From contig DXIN01000004.1 of assembly GCA_019112865.1 (NCBI GenBank), positions 1-47,364 on the forward strand: a stretch of DNA of 47,364 bases. Direction: 5' to 3'. Below, in pieces: positions 1-9,325 of the stretch. Every line of letters begins with the position of its first letter. Within the stretch, counting starts at the first letter, position 1. The DNA comes from Candidatus Helicobacter avicola. Its GTDB lineage: Bacteria; Campylobacterota; Campylobacteria; Campylobacterales; Helicobacteraceae. The translations under genes were made by a program, and so were the position numbers. The notes under the pieces were generated by a model. It saw only the letters and a list, made by a program, of their open reading frames with translations, searched no databases and had not been told where the DNA came from.

Positions 1-733
1 TAGGGATAATGCGCGTGGCATTGTTGAGCTGGATAGTTTGGAGCAAAAATGTGTAATTCTCATTTGTGGGTTCAAAAGCATAGATATGTTTATCGGTGTA
101 TTTTTGGAAAACCAATGCACTATCGCCCACACACGCTCCCACATCGATGATGTCTTTGTGTTTCATTTTAGCAAGAGTACTAGATTCCAGCTCACTTAAG
201 CTGTGCTCGTGCCATAGGACACTTATTTCAAAGAAGTTGGTGGGTAGGAATAGCCCTCTATACACATAGAGCGTGGGCGAGAGTTGCTGGATTTGTGGGT
301 AAAACTCTCTCCTGATGCGATCAAGTTCTTGGTATTCTTCTTCGGTAAGCAAGTCATAAGATTCTCTGCGACAGAGATGAGTGGTACGCAGACGCGATAT
401 AATGCGCGTGATTGTGTCGATACTCTTTGTATCTAGCCCTTTGCAGAGGTTGAGAATCTTTGCATCTACTTGCTCATTGGCAACTATATCTTTGGCAAGT
501 GCTGTTTGCACATCATAAAACCCGACATTGAGGCTGGTAGTCCGGATATTTTGGAGGGTTTGGTGTATGGTTTTGCCAAAGATTTTGTAGATGACAAAAA
601 TTTCAGTTATGCCCCCCCCCTTGTAGCCTTTTATAATTTTTTCTCGCGCAAAGAGGGAATACCCAAAAAACTTGAGTGAAACTTTGTGCCATTCTCCTTT
701 GTGTAGATAGCCATTTCTTGAAATCTGCAGCAT
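1..733 (-). CDS. FkbM-family SAM-dependent methyltransferase, 3' end cut by window, phase-variable
   Basis: The reading frame is open from an ATG at 733 (ribosome site AAAGGAGCG) to the window edge, about 244 codons; the C-terminus lies outside. The last part reads DVGACVGDSALVFQ followed by YAFEPTNENY, the SAM-binding motif I and acidic motif II of FkbM methyltransferases, which O-methylate sugars of glycans and antibiotics. About 38 codons from the start there is a run of nine G on the coding strand (612-620); with nine residues the frame continues, so the gene reads ON in this assembly. One residue more or fewer shifts the frame into early stops. The gene is part of a surface-glycan group with the methyltransferase and waaF upstream on the same strand. 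The family call is firm; the substrate is unknown. Confidence 0.8.
   Translation of the reverse strand, partial: MLQISRNGYLHKGEWHKVSLKFFGYSLFAREKIIKGYKGGGITEIFVIYKIFGKTIHQTLQNIRTTSLNVGFYDVQTALAKDIVANEQVDAKILNLCKGLDTKSIDTITRIISRLRTTHLCRRESYDLLTEEEYQELDRIRREFYPQIQQLSPTLYVYRGLFLPTNFFEISVLWHEHSLSELESSTLAKMKHKDIIDVGACVGDSALVFQKYTDKHIYAFEPTNENYTFLLQTIQLNNATRIIP
612..620 (-). repeat. poly-G9 tract in FkbM methyltransferase (ON)
   Basis: Nine consecutive C on the plus strand, G on the coding strand, read as AAG GGG GGG GGC in frame. A typical slipped-strand phase-variation tract. Confidence 0.85.
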
Positions 734-789
734 TATCGCTCCTTTATCGTTTGGTTTGCAAGATTTTGTATTGTATCTCAAAAATCCCA

Positions 790-946
790 TAGATTCTATC
801 ATTATTATTGCAAGTTTGCTATGCAAACTTGTTATCGCTCATGGAGAGTGAATCCGCCTCGTCTGCGCTTCGCGACCATACACTGCCTGAATCTAGTCCT
901 TGAGATTGTCTAGATTCTATAATGTCGTTGGTAGTTTTAGATTCTA
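790..946 (-). repeat. interspersed hairpin repeat, copy R1b
   Basis: On the minus strand this starts at TAGAATCTA, then has CCAACGACATTATAGAATC, GGTCGCGAAGCGCAGAC, GGCGGATTCACTCTCC, GAGCGATAACAAG and a terminal hairpin (CAAGTTTGC, 3-nt loop, GCAAACTTG at 811-831) followed by TGCAATAA. It is joined head-to-tail to copy R1a through a shared TAGAATCTA. In the frame used by the protein-embedded copies it is open almost to the hairpin. Confidence 0.8.
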
Positions 947-1092
947 TACATTTTATTGCAAGAGCTTCGCTCTTGTGTATCGGGGCTTGATAGGCAGGAG
1001 CCTCTCACCGCTGTGCTTCGCGACCATATATTGTCTTTTTTTGAATCTCAAGATTACTTAGATTCTGTAATGTCGCTGGTGGCTTTGGATTC
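939..1092 (-). repeat. interspersed hairpin repeat, copy R1a
   Basis: Minus-strand unit starting GAATCCAAAGCCACCAGCG seven bases after the stop of the split methyltransferase gene. It holds the conserved core (ATTACAGAATCTAAG, GGTCGCGAAGC) and ends with hairpin CAAGAGC/GCTCTTG (959-975) then TGCAATAAAA. Together with R1b it fills the gene-free stretch 734-1099, in which I see no coding gene. Confidence 0.8.
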
Positions 1093-1099
1093 TCAAACG

Positions 1100-2036
1100 C
1101 TATCGTAGTTCATAGACTGCCACAGCGGTGTGCCCATAAGTATTTGGTGGAATTTGGATAAATCTCCTTCCCAAGATTCCAGCTTTGCCGATGAATTTGC
1201 GCATAATACCCCTATCGATGAGCGGTGTAGGCAAAAATTTCTTTGCCCACATTGTGGCTTTATAGAACTCTCTATGTTCGGGTTGCACGGGTTCGTGATA
1301 GATTTCTATGAGGTGTAGGTTAAAAAGCTTTGCGATATGATGAAGCGTTTTATCGCCAAATCTGGAGATATGGTGTGGTGGCATATTCAAGATGCCATTG
1401 ACACAATAGCGTAAAAATGAATCCTCGCTAGGCACAGCGATGATAAGTCGCGATGGATTTTTCTGTATTGCCCCCCCCCCTCATTGACTTTAAACAGACA
1501 ATCTGTGCGCGTAAAAACTCATAGGGATCACTGACATGCTCTAGTACTTGAAAACTACAGCTTACATCAAACTCGCCACCATGTTGTGTGCAATACTGCT
1601 CAATGGGAATGTTTTGGATAGTTATACCGCGTTTGGCTGCCATTTCTTTAGCCTTAGTGCTAAACTCTAATCCGACATATTGCTCTTTGTGTGGGAGAAA
1701 ATCTGCAAACGCAGCCTTACCACAACCCACCTCTAGCACTTTGGATTCCGGATTGATAAACTTCTTGACATAGTGATATTCGTGTTTTTCATCAAAGTAA
1801 TACCAGGGCAGGAGATTGAGGGCGTTATAAAACGCATCATCACCAGTTGGGATTACACCATTTTCGCACACAAAAAATTTTATATCGCACTCTTGGCAGT
1901 GTATATAAAGCAAATCACTAGGGAGTAGTGTGTGTATATCTATCCCAAAACTCCTCTGATACAGCGCGATGAGGTCATCTCGGCGGACATATTCTTGGAT
2001 TGTTGTTTTATCGCTATGGCACAAAATACATTGCAT
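1100..2036 (-). pseudogene. SAM-dependent methyltransferase split by a poly-G10 frameshift (phase OFF)
   Basis: The N-terminal part begins at an ATG at 2036 (AAAGGAGCTAAT ribosome site; a longer upstream start lacks one). It has a CxxC zinc-ribbon-like start (CILC, later CQEC), then the SAM motif VLEVGCGKAAFADFL and the VLEH segment. At 1471-1480 a run of ten G throws translation into a short tail ending near 1428. With nine G the frame joins a second open stretch (1100-1440, PSEDSFLRYCVNGIL onward to VAVYELR), giving a single protein of about 310 residues like other zinc-ribbon class I methyltransferases of glycan loci. I read it as a contingency gene caught OFF rather than a dead gene. An assembly error of one base would look the same. 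Confidence 0.75.
1471..1480 (-). repeat. poly-G10 tract in methyltransferase (OFF; ON at 9)
   Basis: Ten C on the plus strand. Nine would read AGG GGG GGG GCA ATA CAG and rejoin the downstream frame. Confidence 0.85.
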
Positions 2037-2074
2037 ATTAGCTCCTTTAGATTTTGATAGCCACGCATTATACC

Positions 2075-2650
2075 TCATAAATCTTGCAAGACTTTGAATC
2101 CACTTCCAGCACGCACAAGCGGCTCAAGCACGAAGCGCAGATTCTCGCTAGACTCGCTAGCAAATCTCGCATCAACAAAGCATTGTTTGACTTCAAGCAG
2201 TAGCGTATCTGTCGTGCTTTGAAATTCCCATATATCATAAAAATCACAAAAAAACGCACATTGGCAGTTGCTAGGCACAGGTGGATAGTCGCTAAGTATG
2301 CTAGTGAGGCGTATGCCTATCTCACTTGCCTCACTTTTACCGCGCTCAAACTCTGTGGAGCATTGTTGCACTTGTGTGCAGTCCTGTGGGTTTGGGATTG
2401 TGATGCTTGCATGTTTGGAACGTTTGGCATTATAAAGCGTGTCTTTAATGCCACCATCACTTTTTTTCATCAAGCACACGCTTAGGATTGTAGGCTCTAG
2501 GCTCACAGGTGCAAAAAAGCTAAATGGCGCAAGGTTGATGCTGCCATTGTCGTTGATTGTGCTAATCCACGCGATAGGTCGTGGCACGAGGCATTGGCTT
2601 AGGATTTTGAAGTTTTGGAGTGGTGTGGTGGGGGAAAATGTAAAAATCAT
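2075..2650 (-). CDS. flavin reductase-like (FMN-binding split-barrel) protein
   Basis: A 191-residue protein with the flavoredoxin/flavin reductase pattern: LVPRPIAWISTINDNGSINLAPFSFFAPVS near the N-terminus (given here in outline, residues about 20-50), then ILSVCLMKKSDGGIKDT. Such proteins bind FMN and pass electrons from NAD(P)H or act as FMN-dependent oxidoreductases. The ATG at 2650 overlaps the stop of waaF (TGATG) and has AGGAG five bases upstream, so translation is probably coupled to waaF. A TTG one codon earlier is too close to that site. Length and motifs fit the family; the electron partner cannot be told from sequence. Confidence 0.8.
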   Translation of the reverse strand: MIFTFSPTTPLQNFKILSQCLVPRPIAWISTINDNGSINLAPFSFFAPVSLEPTILSVCLMKKSDGGIKDTLYNAKRSKHASITIPNPQDCTQVQQCSTEFERGKSEASEIGIRLTSILSDYPPVPSNCQCAFFCDFYDIWEFQSTTDTLLLEVKQCFVDARFASESSENLRFVLEPLVRAGSGFKVLQDL

Positions 2651-3768
2651 CAAAACTCCTTTGTATGTGGTGATTTTTCTAATACGCTTAGGGCAGATTT
2701 AAAGACTTCATCAGGTGTGAGCAATTTCATACACAGGTGATGTTTGAGCGGACAAGTGCGTTTTTTGCATGGGGCGCATTGTAGGTGCTTGCTAAGGATT
2801 GTGAGATTATCAGCTGTGAGTGCTTCAAAAGTCGTGATGTCCTTTGGTGTGTGTGTGGAATCTAGCACATTTTTTCTCTCTAGGAGCGCGTGCATAGGTA
2901 GAAAAAACTCTTTAGCTATTTTTTCATTCCATGGGCAAGTATCGGCGGTATCTGTGGAGCCAAAAATCGCTATGGTAGGGGTGTGGAGTGCTGCGGCTAT
3001 ATGCATAGGACCGCTGTCATTGGTGATAAATAAATCCAATGCCCCAATACTATCGATAAGCTCTGTTAGGGTTGTTTGATTACTAAGATCATAAATATGC
3101 TCGTTGCTTTGTGTTGTGAGGTTTTTGGTATCGCCAAAGATATAGACTTCCCACCCTCGCGAGACAAAACGCGTGATAATCTCGACAAAATACTCCTTCT
3201 CCCAGCATTTTGCCCAGCCAAATGCTGCACCCGGGTTGATACCGATGTGTTTTTTGGTATTGTGTGTTATTTTGCTCTCATCTCCACGCACAAGACTTAG
3301 CGGCACAAAGGAAGTAAAAATTGTAGAATCCACAAAGTCTTTGATGAGGTATTCGTATTTTTGCACTTGGTGGAGGGGCGTGAGGGTTGGGGGCGTGAGT
3401 GCGTGGGTAAGGAGAGGGGAGCGTAGATTCTTAGCATAGCCCACGCGCACCTTCGCCTTGCACAGATATAGCAAGAGTGCGCCAAAAAACCCATTGCTAA
3501 AGCAAAAACTTAAGTCAATATCTCCAATCTCTGTGCGTATCTGCCTACACAGGCGATAGAGGTTTAAAAGTCGATTTTTTGCTCTCTTGCTTTCATCAAG
3601 ATAGATTGCCCGCACGCGTTTGTCGCGTCTAAATACCTCACATACATAGCTTCCCACTAGCACAAATTGCGCTTTTGGATACATTATTTTGAGCTTTTCA
3701 AACGCACTTGCGCACATCACACTATCGCCCAGCCAATTTGGCAATCGCAAAAGAATTGTTTGTGTCAT
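2650..3768 (-). CDS. waaF: ADP-heptose:LPS heptosyltransferase II
   Basis: 372 residues with a GT-B, family 9 layout. The N-terminus reads LLRLPNWLGDSVMCASAFE, the acceptor-side loop typical of WaaF. The C-terminal half has GINPGAAFGWAKCW and FITNDSGPMHIAAAL followed by AIFGSTD, the ADP-heptose binding region. WaaF adds the second heptose to the lipopolysaccharide inner core on the cytoplasmic face of the inner membrane. The C-terminal cysteine-rich tail (CAPCKKRTCPLKHHLC) is usual for this family. It is the first gene of a minus-strand run with the flavin reductase and methyltransferases. Length agrees with the family. Confidence 0.92.
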   Translation of the reverse strand: MTQTILLRLPNWLGDSVMCASAFEKLKIMYPKAQFVLVGSYVCEVFRRDKRVRAIYLDESKRAKNRLLNLYRLCRQIRTEIGDIDLSFCFSNGFFGALLLYLCKAKVRVGYAKNLRSPLLTHALTPPTLTPLHQVQKYEYLIKDFVDSTIFTSFVPLSLVRGDESKITHNTKKHIGINPGAAFGWAKCWEKEYFVEIITRFVSRGWEVYIFGDTKNLTTQSNEHIYDLSNQTTLTELIDSIGALDLFITNDSGPMHIAAALHTPTIAIFGSTDTADTCPWNEKIAKEFFLPMHALLERKNVLDSTHTPKDITTFEALTADNLTILSKHLQCAPCKKRTCPLKHHLCMKLLTPDEVFKSALSVLEKSPHTKEF

Positions 3769-3887
3769 ATCAAACTCGCATCATTAGATTCTTGCTATTA
3801 TAGCAAACTCTGTTAAGGTTTGTAAAAACTCTCTTTTGTTAGAATCTGCCTCTTTGGAAATCACATATTTAGCAACAAAGGATTTGT

Positions 3888-5840
3888 ATGATGCTCACCC
3901 CCATTAGTTTTGATGATAGCGACCGATTACAACTCGAAAAAATGGCAAATACCTTACGTTTTTTGTGTGCAGATATGGTGCAGAGGGCAAATAGCGGACA
4001 CCCCGGCGCACCTATGGGTTTGGCAGATATAGCCACGATTTTAAGTCTTTATTTGAGACTTGATCCTAGCGATCCCTTATGGATTAATCGTGATAGAGTA
4101 GTGTTTAGCGGAGGACACGCGAGTGCGCTTGTGTATAGCCTGCTCCATCTTTGGGGTTTTGGAGTGAGCAAGGAGGATTTGACACAATTTCGCCAACTAG
4201 ATTCTAAGACACCCGGACACCCAGAGTTTGGGCATACACCCGGTGTGGAGATCACTACTGGTCCTTTAGGACAGGGGATTGCTAATGCAGTGGGTATGGC
4301 ATTTGCCTCCAAATACGCTAGAGGGCTACTAGGTGAGAATCTCATTTCGCACAATATCTTTTGTTTTTGTGGCGATGGGGATTTGCAAGAAGGGATTAGT
4401 TACGAGGCTTGCTCACTTGCTGGACTTCATAACTTAGAGAATCTTATCGTGATTTATGATAGTAATGGTATTAGTATCGAGGGAGCGGTGCAAAAGGCGT
4501 TTGATGAAAATATTACAGAGCGATTCAGAGCGCAGGGCTGGGAAGTACTGGCATGCGATGGGCATGACTATGATTCTATAAATACCGCACTTGTGAGCGC
4601 GATAAATGCTAGGAGACCTAGTCTCATCATCGCTACTACTACCATAGGCAAGGGCGCGTTAAGCCTAGAGGGAAGCCATAAGACCCACGGCGCACCTTTA
4701 GGTAAGGACATTATCGCGCAGGCAAAGGTGGCAGTAGGGTTTGAGGGCAATGCCGAGTTTGTAATCCCAGATGATGTGGCATTGCGGTTTTTAAATGTCA
4801 AAGAAAATGGCGCACTTGCCCATCATCAATGGCTGCAGAATCTCACACCAGAGGCAAAAACTCTCATAGATTCACTTCTAGATACAAGTCGTATCAGTTA
4901 TCCTACTTATCAAAAGGGACAATCTATCGCTACACGCGTGAGCAATGGTGAGATTCTCAATGCGATTGCTGCGAGTATGAAGGGCTTTTTGGGTGGGAGT
5001 GCGGATTTAGCTCCAAGCAATAATACCGAGCTAAAAGGCGAGCAGGATTTCCCAAATGGACGTAATTTACACTTTGGTATTCGTGAACATGCTATGGGTG
5101 CAATCTGCAATGGTATCGCAAATTATGGCTTGTTTTTGCCTTTTTGTGCGACATTTTTTGTTTTTAGCGATTATCTCGCGCCTAGTATGCGTGTAGCGAG
5201 TCTTATGAAGGCACGCGTGATGTATGTTTTCACGCACGATAGTATCGGTGTGGGCGAGGACGGCGCGACACATCAGCCTATCGAGCAACTTTCACATTTT
5301 CGCTCTATGCCAAACCTCCTTGTATTTCGCCCATGCGACGCCAATGAAAATGTGGCGTGTTGGCAGGTCGCGCTACAGCAGAACACACCAAGTGCCTTTG
5401 TGCTTAGCCGTCAGAATCTTGAGGTCGTGAGTGAGAGTGCAAATGCTTCATTAGTGGCAAAGGGTGGCTATATCCTCCAAGAGAGTGCGCTAGATTCACA
5501 CAATCCCAATCTTGTGCTACTTGCTAGCGGTAGTGAGGTAAAGCTCGCGTTAGATTCTCAAAAGCTCCTAGAACAGCAGGGTATCGCTACGCGCGTGGTG
5601 AGTGTGCCTTGCTTTGATCTATTGTTAGCTCAAGATGAGGCGTATAGGCAGCAGCTTTTTGGCACGGGTAAGGTCCTAGCTATCGAGGCTTCACGCGCTC
5701 TAGAGTGGTATGTATTTGCCCACGATGTGATAGGAATGAATGGCTTTGGCGCGAGCGGCAAGGGCGAGACGTTGTTTGAGCGATTTGGCTTTAGTGTGGA
5801 GAATGTCGTGAATAGGGCTAAGGCACTTGTGGTGTGTTAA
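3888..5840 (+). CDS. tktA: transketolase
   Basis: 650 residues, full length. The thiamine-diphosphate domain shows ANSGHPGAPMGLAD, GPLGQGIANAVGMA and the cofactor motif GDGDLQEGISYEA. The middle domain has GVGEDGATHQPIEQL and the C-terminal domain is complete. It transfers two-carbon ketol units between sugar phosphates in the non-oxidative pentose phosphate pathway, which Helicobacter also needs for nucleotide and heptose precursors. The start is ATG ATG at 3888/3891 with AAAGGA five bases before the first. A plausible -10 (TAGAAT, about 3839) lies in the short gap to the divergent waaF. A relic repeat element follows the stop. Confidence 0.95.
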   Translation: MMLTPISFDDSDRLQLEKMANTLRFLCADMVQRANSGHPGAPMGLADIATILSLYLRLDPSDPLWINRDRVVFSGGHASALVYSLLHLWGFGVSKEDLTQFRQLDSKTPGHPEFGHTPGVEITTGPLGQGIANAVGMAFASKYARGLLGENLISHNIFCFCGDGDLQEGISYEACSLAGLHNLENLIVIYDSNGISIEGAVQKAFDENITERFRAQGWEVLACDGHDYDSINTALVSAINARRPSLIIATTTIGKGALSLEGSHKTHGAPLGKDIIAQAKVAVGFEGNAEFVIPDDVALRFLNVKENGALAHHQWLQNLTPEAKTLIDSLLDTSRISYPTYQKGQSIATRVSNGEILNAIAASMKGFLGGSADLAPSNNTELKGEQDFPNGRNLHFGIREHAMGAICNGIANYGLFLPFCATFFVFSDYLAPSMRVASLMKARVMYVFTHDSIGVGEDGATHQPIEQLSHFRSMPNLLVFRPCDANENVACWQVALQQNTPSAFVLSRQNLEVVSESANASLVAKGGYILQESALDSHNPNLVLLASGSEVKLALDSQKLLEQQGIATRVVSVPCFDLLLAQDEAYRQQLFGTGKVLAIEASRALEWYVFAHDVIGMNGFGASGKGETLFERFGFSVENVVNRAKALVVC

Positions 5841-5848
5841 TGTCAGGT

Positions 5849-5960
5849 GAATAAATCTCTGTTTATTCCGCTATTATTGAAATCTTGGCGGGCATACATT
5901 ATCTGAATCTACTTGCTTAGATTCACTAGATTCTACAATACCGATGGTGGCTGTAGATTC
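5849..5960 (-). repeat. degenerate interspersed hairpin repeat, copy R6
   Basis: Minus-strand sequence GAATCTACAGCCACCATCG then GTAGAATCTAG, GATTCAGATAATGTATG and a terminal inverted repeat (GAATAAA/TTTATTC, 5849-5868). It aligns with the start, middle and end of the better copies but has lost the GCGGAGCG block. It lies just downstream of the transketolase gene. Confidence 0.6.
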
Positions 5961-5994
5961 TGTGATTTTCAAACATTACTAAAAGGATTTGGCG

Positions 5995-8340
5995 GTGCAA
6001 CATACATCATTACAGAATCTCCATTCCAAAGAACTGCTACTATTCCCCTCTAGGCGTGCGTTGCTCCAGCACCATAAGAGTGAGGGGATTTGTCCGCCAA
6101 GTATGCTATTAGGTGAGTTTTTTACCAAGGCAGTGTATTATCCTAACAAAAGTATCATACCCACGCATTTGCGTAAATTTATCCTAGGTCGTGTGCTTAG
6201 AGAATATGATAGGGAGCGTGCAAATCTCCTTGAACGCGGGCTTGTGTTTGAACGCAAGTTTTTGGCATATTTGCAATCCAGCGAGTTTTTTTTACGATTT
6301 TTTGATGAGCTTTTTGTGCATAATGTCGCTATTAGCGAGATTCCACTGCTTGATACCTATGGAGAATATGAGGATCATTTGAGGATTCTTGAGGAGGTGT
6401 ATGAGCGGTATTGTGCATTTTTGGAGCAACATGGGTGGGTGCATAGGAGCTGGGATTTTTGTCTGGCACATTTGTGGTTAGAAGAGTTTAGTAGTGTGAA
6501 AATTATGCTCTGTGGCGTGCTAAGTCCTTTTGAGTTAGCAATCTTGCGTGAGGTAGCCAAAGTGTGTGAAGTGTATGTGTGCTTTGATGTGCGCCAAAAC
6601 ACACGAGGATTTTGGGATATTTTTGATGTGCCCTTAGAACTAGATTCACATTTTTGCTACACATTTGCCTATCCAAGTGGTGCATTGGTAGCGAAAACAC
6701 CGCTAGATTCTGTGTCGCACATACACGCATATTCGTTTCTCTCGCGCATAGAGCAAGTGGGTGCAATCCGTGGGCAAATCGCACAATGGCTTGAACGTGG
6801 CGTTGAGCCTGAAGAGATGAGTATCGTGCTACCCCAAGAGGATTTCACGCGGTATTTGCAGGTGCTTGATAGGGAGCAAAATTTTAATTATGCGATGGGC
6901 AAAGCATTTAAACACACAGAGTTTTATCACACATTATGTGCGCAACTAGAGGATACACCACAGAGTTTGCGTGCGTGTGTGGCGCAGAGCTTTGATAGCC
7001 TTAGCGCACAGGAGAAAGCTCAATATAGCGCATTTAAGCAAGGGCTTGATGAAATTGTGTATCAATATGAGGCAATACACGCATTTTTGGACGATGTGAG
7101 TTTTAGTGAGGTGGCACAGAGTTTTTTACACGAGATTGAGGGGCTAAGTGTCGATGATGTGTATGGTGGGAGAATCCGCGTTATCGGTGCGCTCGAGAGC
7201 AGGGGCGTGGCATTGCCTTATGTGATTTTGGTGGATTGTAATGATGGTGTGATACCGCACTTTAGGGATAATGATTTGTTTTTAAACACTGCCTTGCGTT
7301 CAAAGCTGGGTATTCCCACGACCTATGATAAAGAAAAGTTGCAGGTGTTGTATTACAAAAATTTGCTCCTAGGGGCAAAGGAGGCGGTGGCACTCTGTGT
7401 GCAGGACGATAAGAGCACGCCCGCGCATTTGCTTGAGGAGCTAGGCTGTGAGGTGAGAGAAAGCGCGCAGAGTATCTTTGAGCATACTTTGGAGCAAATC
7501 CCAACTTACAAGCAGGAGCGGTATGTAGGGCGGTTGCACAAGGTGTTTTCACCCACAAGTTTTAATGTTTTGGTGCAGTGTAAGCGTAGATATTGTTTTC
7601 AGTATATGCTAAGACTTAGAGAATCTCAAGAGGCAAGTGAGGCGGCGTCAATGGGTATCCTCGCACACGAAGCATTGCAAAAAGCATATGAGCCCTATGT
7701 GGGCAAGCTTGTGAATCTAGCGGATATAGATTGCGTGCAAAAAACTTGTGAGCAATATCTCCGCGCACAGATTCTAGGCAATGCCATAGATCGCGCGAAT
7801 GTCGAGATTTTGTGGCTTGATTTGGTAGGGTTTTTTGATTTTGAGCGCGAAAACATCGCTGCAAATGGGGCATTTGAGATTTTGGGACTAGAGCAGGAGC
7901 TAGAGGATTTTGTGATAGAGGGCTATACATTTTGCAGGGCTAGAGTGGATAGAATCCAGCGCAGTAGCGATGGTAAAGTGCTTGTGATTGATTACAAATA
8001 TAAAAATAATTTTAAAGACGATAAAGAGGATTTTGCACTAGAGCTTTATACAATCGCGTTAAGTGCGAAATATGGAGCAGTGAGGGCGGTGTATTATGAC
8101 ATCAAAAAAGCAGCGTGTATCCCGCAGACAGAGGGCAAAAGGGAGAAGCTTGTTAGCACCTTAGGTGCGATAGAGGGGCATTTTAGCGCACAAGGTGTTG
8201 ATAAAGAAAATGAGGTGGAGATTGCCTACACACACGAAGTGGGAGATGATAAGCTCACAAAAGGCTATGGCGTGTTTGAGGCTGCGGAGGGTTCTAATCC
8301 GTGTCAATACTGCGCGTATAAAAGCTTATGTGGCAGGTGA
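5995..8340 (+). CDS. addB: AddB-like PD-(D/E)XK nuclease/helicase-like subunit
   Basis: About 781 residues. The central part resembles an inactivated UvrD-like core (VIGALESRGVALPYVILVD, DGVIPHF). The C-terminal part is a RecB-type nuclease: FSPTSFNVLVQCKRRYC, GILAHEALQKAY, then VLVIDYKYK carrying the D-x-K catalytic residues. The last residues NPCQYCAYKSLCGR, with the earlier cysteine, would hold the 4Fe-4S cluster typical of AddB. With AddA it would resect double-strand breaks for RecA loading. AddA is not in this window, as Helicobacter addA and addB are unlinked. I choose GTG at 5995, seven bases after AAAAGGA; TTG at 5989 would be too close. Confidence 0.82.
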   Translation: MQHTSLQNLHSKELLLFPSRRALLQHHKSEGICPPSMLLGEFFTKAVYYPNKSIIPTHLRKFILGRVLREYDRERANLLERGLVFERKFLAYLQSSEFFLRFFDELFVHNVAISEIPLLDTYGEYEDHLRILEEVYERYCAFLEQHGWVHRSWDFCLAHLWLEEFSSVKIMLCGVLSPFELAILREVAKVCEVYVCFDVRQNTRGFWDIFDVPLELDSHFCYTFAYPSGALVAKTPLDSVSHIHAYSFLSRIEQVGAIRGQIAQWLERGVEPEEMSIVLPQEDFTRYLQVLDREQNFNYAMGKAFKHTEFYHTLCAQLEDTPQSLRACVAQSFDSLSAQEKAQYSAFKQGLDEIVYQYEAIHAFLDDVSFSEVAQSFLHEIEGLSVDDVYGGRIRVIGALESRGVALPYVILVDCNDGVIPHFRDNDLFLNTALRSKLGIPTTYDKEKLQVLYYKNLLLGAKEAVALCVQDDKSTPAHLLEELGCEVRESAQSIFEHTLEQIPTYKQERYVGRLHKVFSPTSFNVLVQCKRRYCFQYMLRLRESQEASEAASMGILAHEALQKAYEPYVGKLVNLADIDCVQKTCEQYLRAQILGNAIDRANVEILWLDLVGFFDFERENIAANGAFEILGLEQELEDFVIEGYTFCRARVDRIQRSSDGKVLVIDYKYKNNFKDDKEDFALELYTIALSAKYGAVRAVYYDIKKAACIPQTEGKREKLVSTLGAIEGHFSAQGVDKENEVEIAYTHEVGDDKLTKGYGVFEAAEGSNPCQYCAYKSLCGR

Positions 8341-8341
8341 T

Positions 8342-9325
8342 TTAGAGTTTTAAAAACTCTGCAATTACATTTTTGAGGCATTTGGTGTCGCTCTGGCACT
8401 CTTTGCGTTTGGCGATGTATTCTTGTGCGCGGTCTTTGGAAGATTCTAAAAGTATGAGTATTTCTCTATCGGCTTTGGCGAGATTTGAATCTTGACAGAT
8501 AGCAATTTCATCTTGAGTTTGGGCTTTGGCACACTCAAAGCTAGGCTGGGCTTTGTAATACATTGGGGCAAGCACGCCTTGGGCGTAGAGCGTCTCACAC
8601 GCGCTCTTGTTTTGGAAAGGGTTGATTTTGAGACTATATGCATCACGTTTTTCAATCATAATCCCACACTCGGCATTATCTTGGATTTGAGTGATATAGG
8701 CTTGGGTGCTATTGAGAGGCTTTAGGATAAATGCCTCACTTTTGGTGCTCTCTCCTCCATCACTATCAAGTGTGTAGCTAAAAATCACACGATCTTCTTG
8801 CATACTGATAGTGTAGGTTTCGCCTTGGAATTGTGGGGATTTGGGAGATTGTGAATTTGGCTTTAGAGAATCTTTGGGAATAGAATCTGTGGGGATTGAT
8901 GCGTTTTGTTGTGAGGTGTTTTGCGTGATTTTTTGGCTCTGTTTTGTGTAGCTAAATGCACCAATATCCTCCCAGCTTTTGCTAAATCTCTGCCCATCGA
9001 CATACGCACACGATACAGATTGGAGCTGTGTGAAAAATGGCTCCTCGCCTAGTTTGGTTGTGCTAAAAATCGCTTTGGTAGGCGAGAAAATGTAGGATTT
9101 GTGCTTGTGCGTGAAGTAAAAAAAATCCTCATTTATGCTCACATCAGCGTTATTTGCATCAAGCTTGAGTGTGAGGGAAGTTTCTTTGTTGGTGAGATTG
9201 AGTGTGGGGTTTTGGCATACATCTTCTTCACAGACAAATTTTATATAAAGAGTTTGGTTTTCAAAACACTCCGCCCCAAACCCCACACCTAAAGCCCATA
9301 CAAGCACCCACACAAATGCTCTCAT
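8342..9325 (-). CDS. exported protein with C-terminal LprI-like domain
   Basis: 327 residues. The N-terminus FVWVLVWALGVGFGAEC is a signal peptide (possibly a lipoprotein, the Cys following GAE). A variable middle contains a Ser/Pro/Gln-rich linker (about residues 140-170). The last 75 residues, FECAKAQTQDEIAIC then LAKADREI and two further Cys, match the lysozyme-inhibitor LprI N-terminal domain pattern with four paired cysteines. The role is probably periplasmic, perhaps lysozyme inhibition or envelope protection, but that is inferred from the family only. Its ATG overlaps the pseC stop (TAATG). A second LprI-domain protein is at 43120-44235. Confidence 0.7.
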   Translation of the reverse strand: MRAFVWVLVWALGVGFGAECFENQTLYIKFVCEEDVCQNPTLNLTNKETSLTLKLDANNADVSINEDFFYFTHKHKSYIFSPTKAIFSTTKLGEEPFFTQLQSVSCAYVDGQRFSKSWEDIGAFSYTKQSQKITQNTSQQNASIPTDSIPKDSLKPNSQSPKSPQFQGETYTISMQEDRVIFSYTLDSDGGESTKSEAFILKPLNSTQAYITQIQDNAECGIMIEKRDAYSLKINPFQNKSACETLYAQGVLAPMYYKAQPSFECAKAQTQDEIAICQDSNLAKADREILILLESSKDRAQEYIAKRKECQSDTKCLKNVIAEFLKL

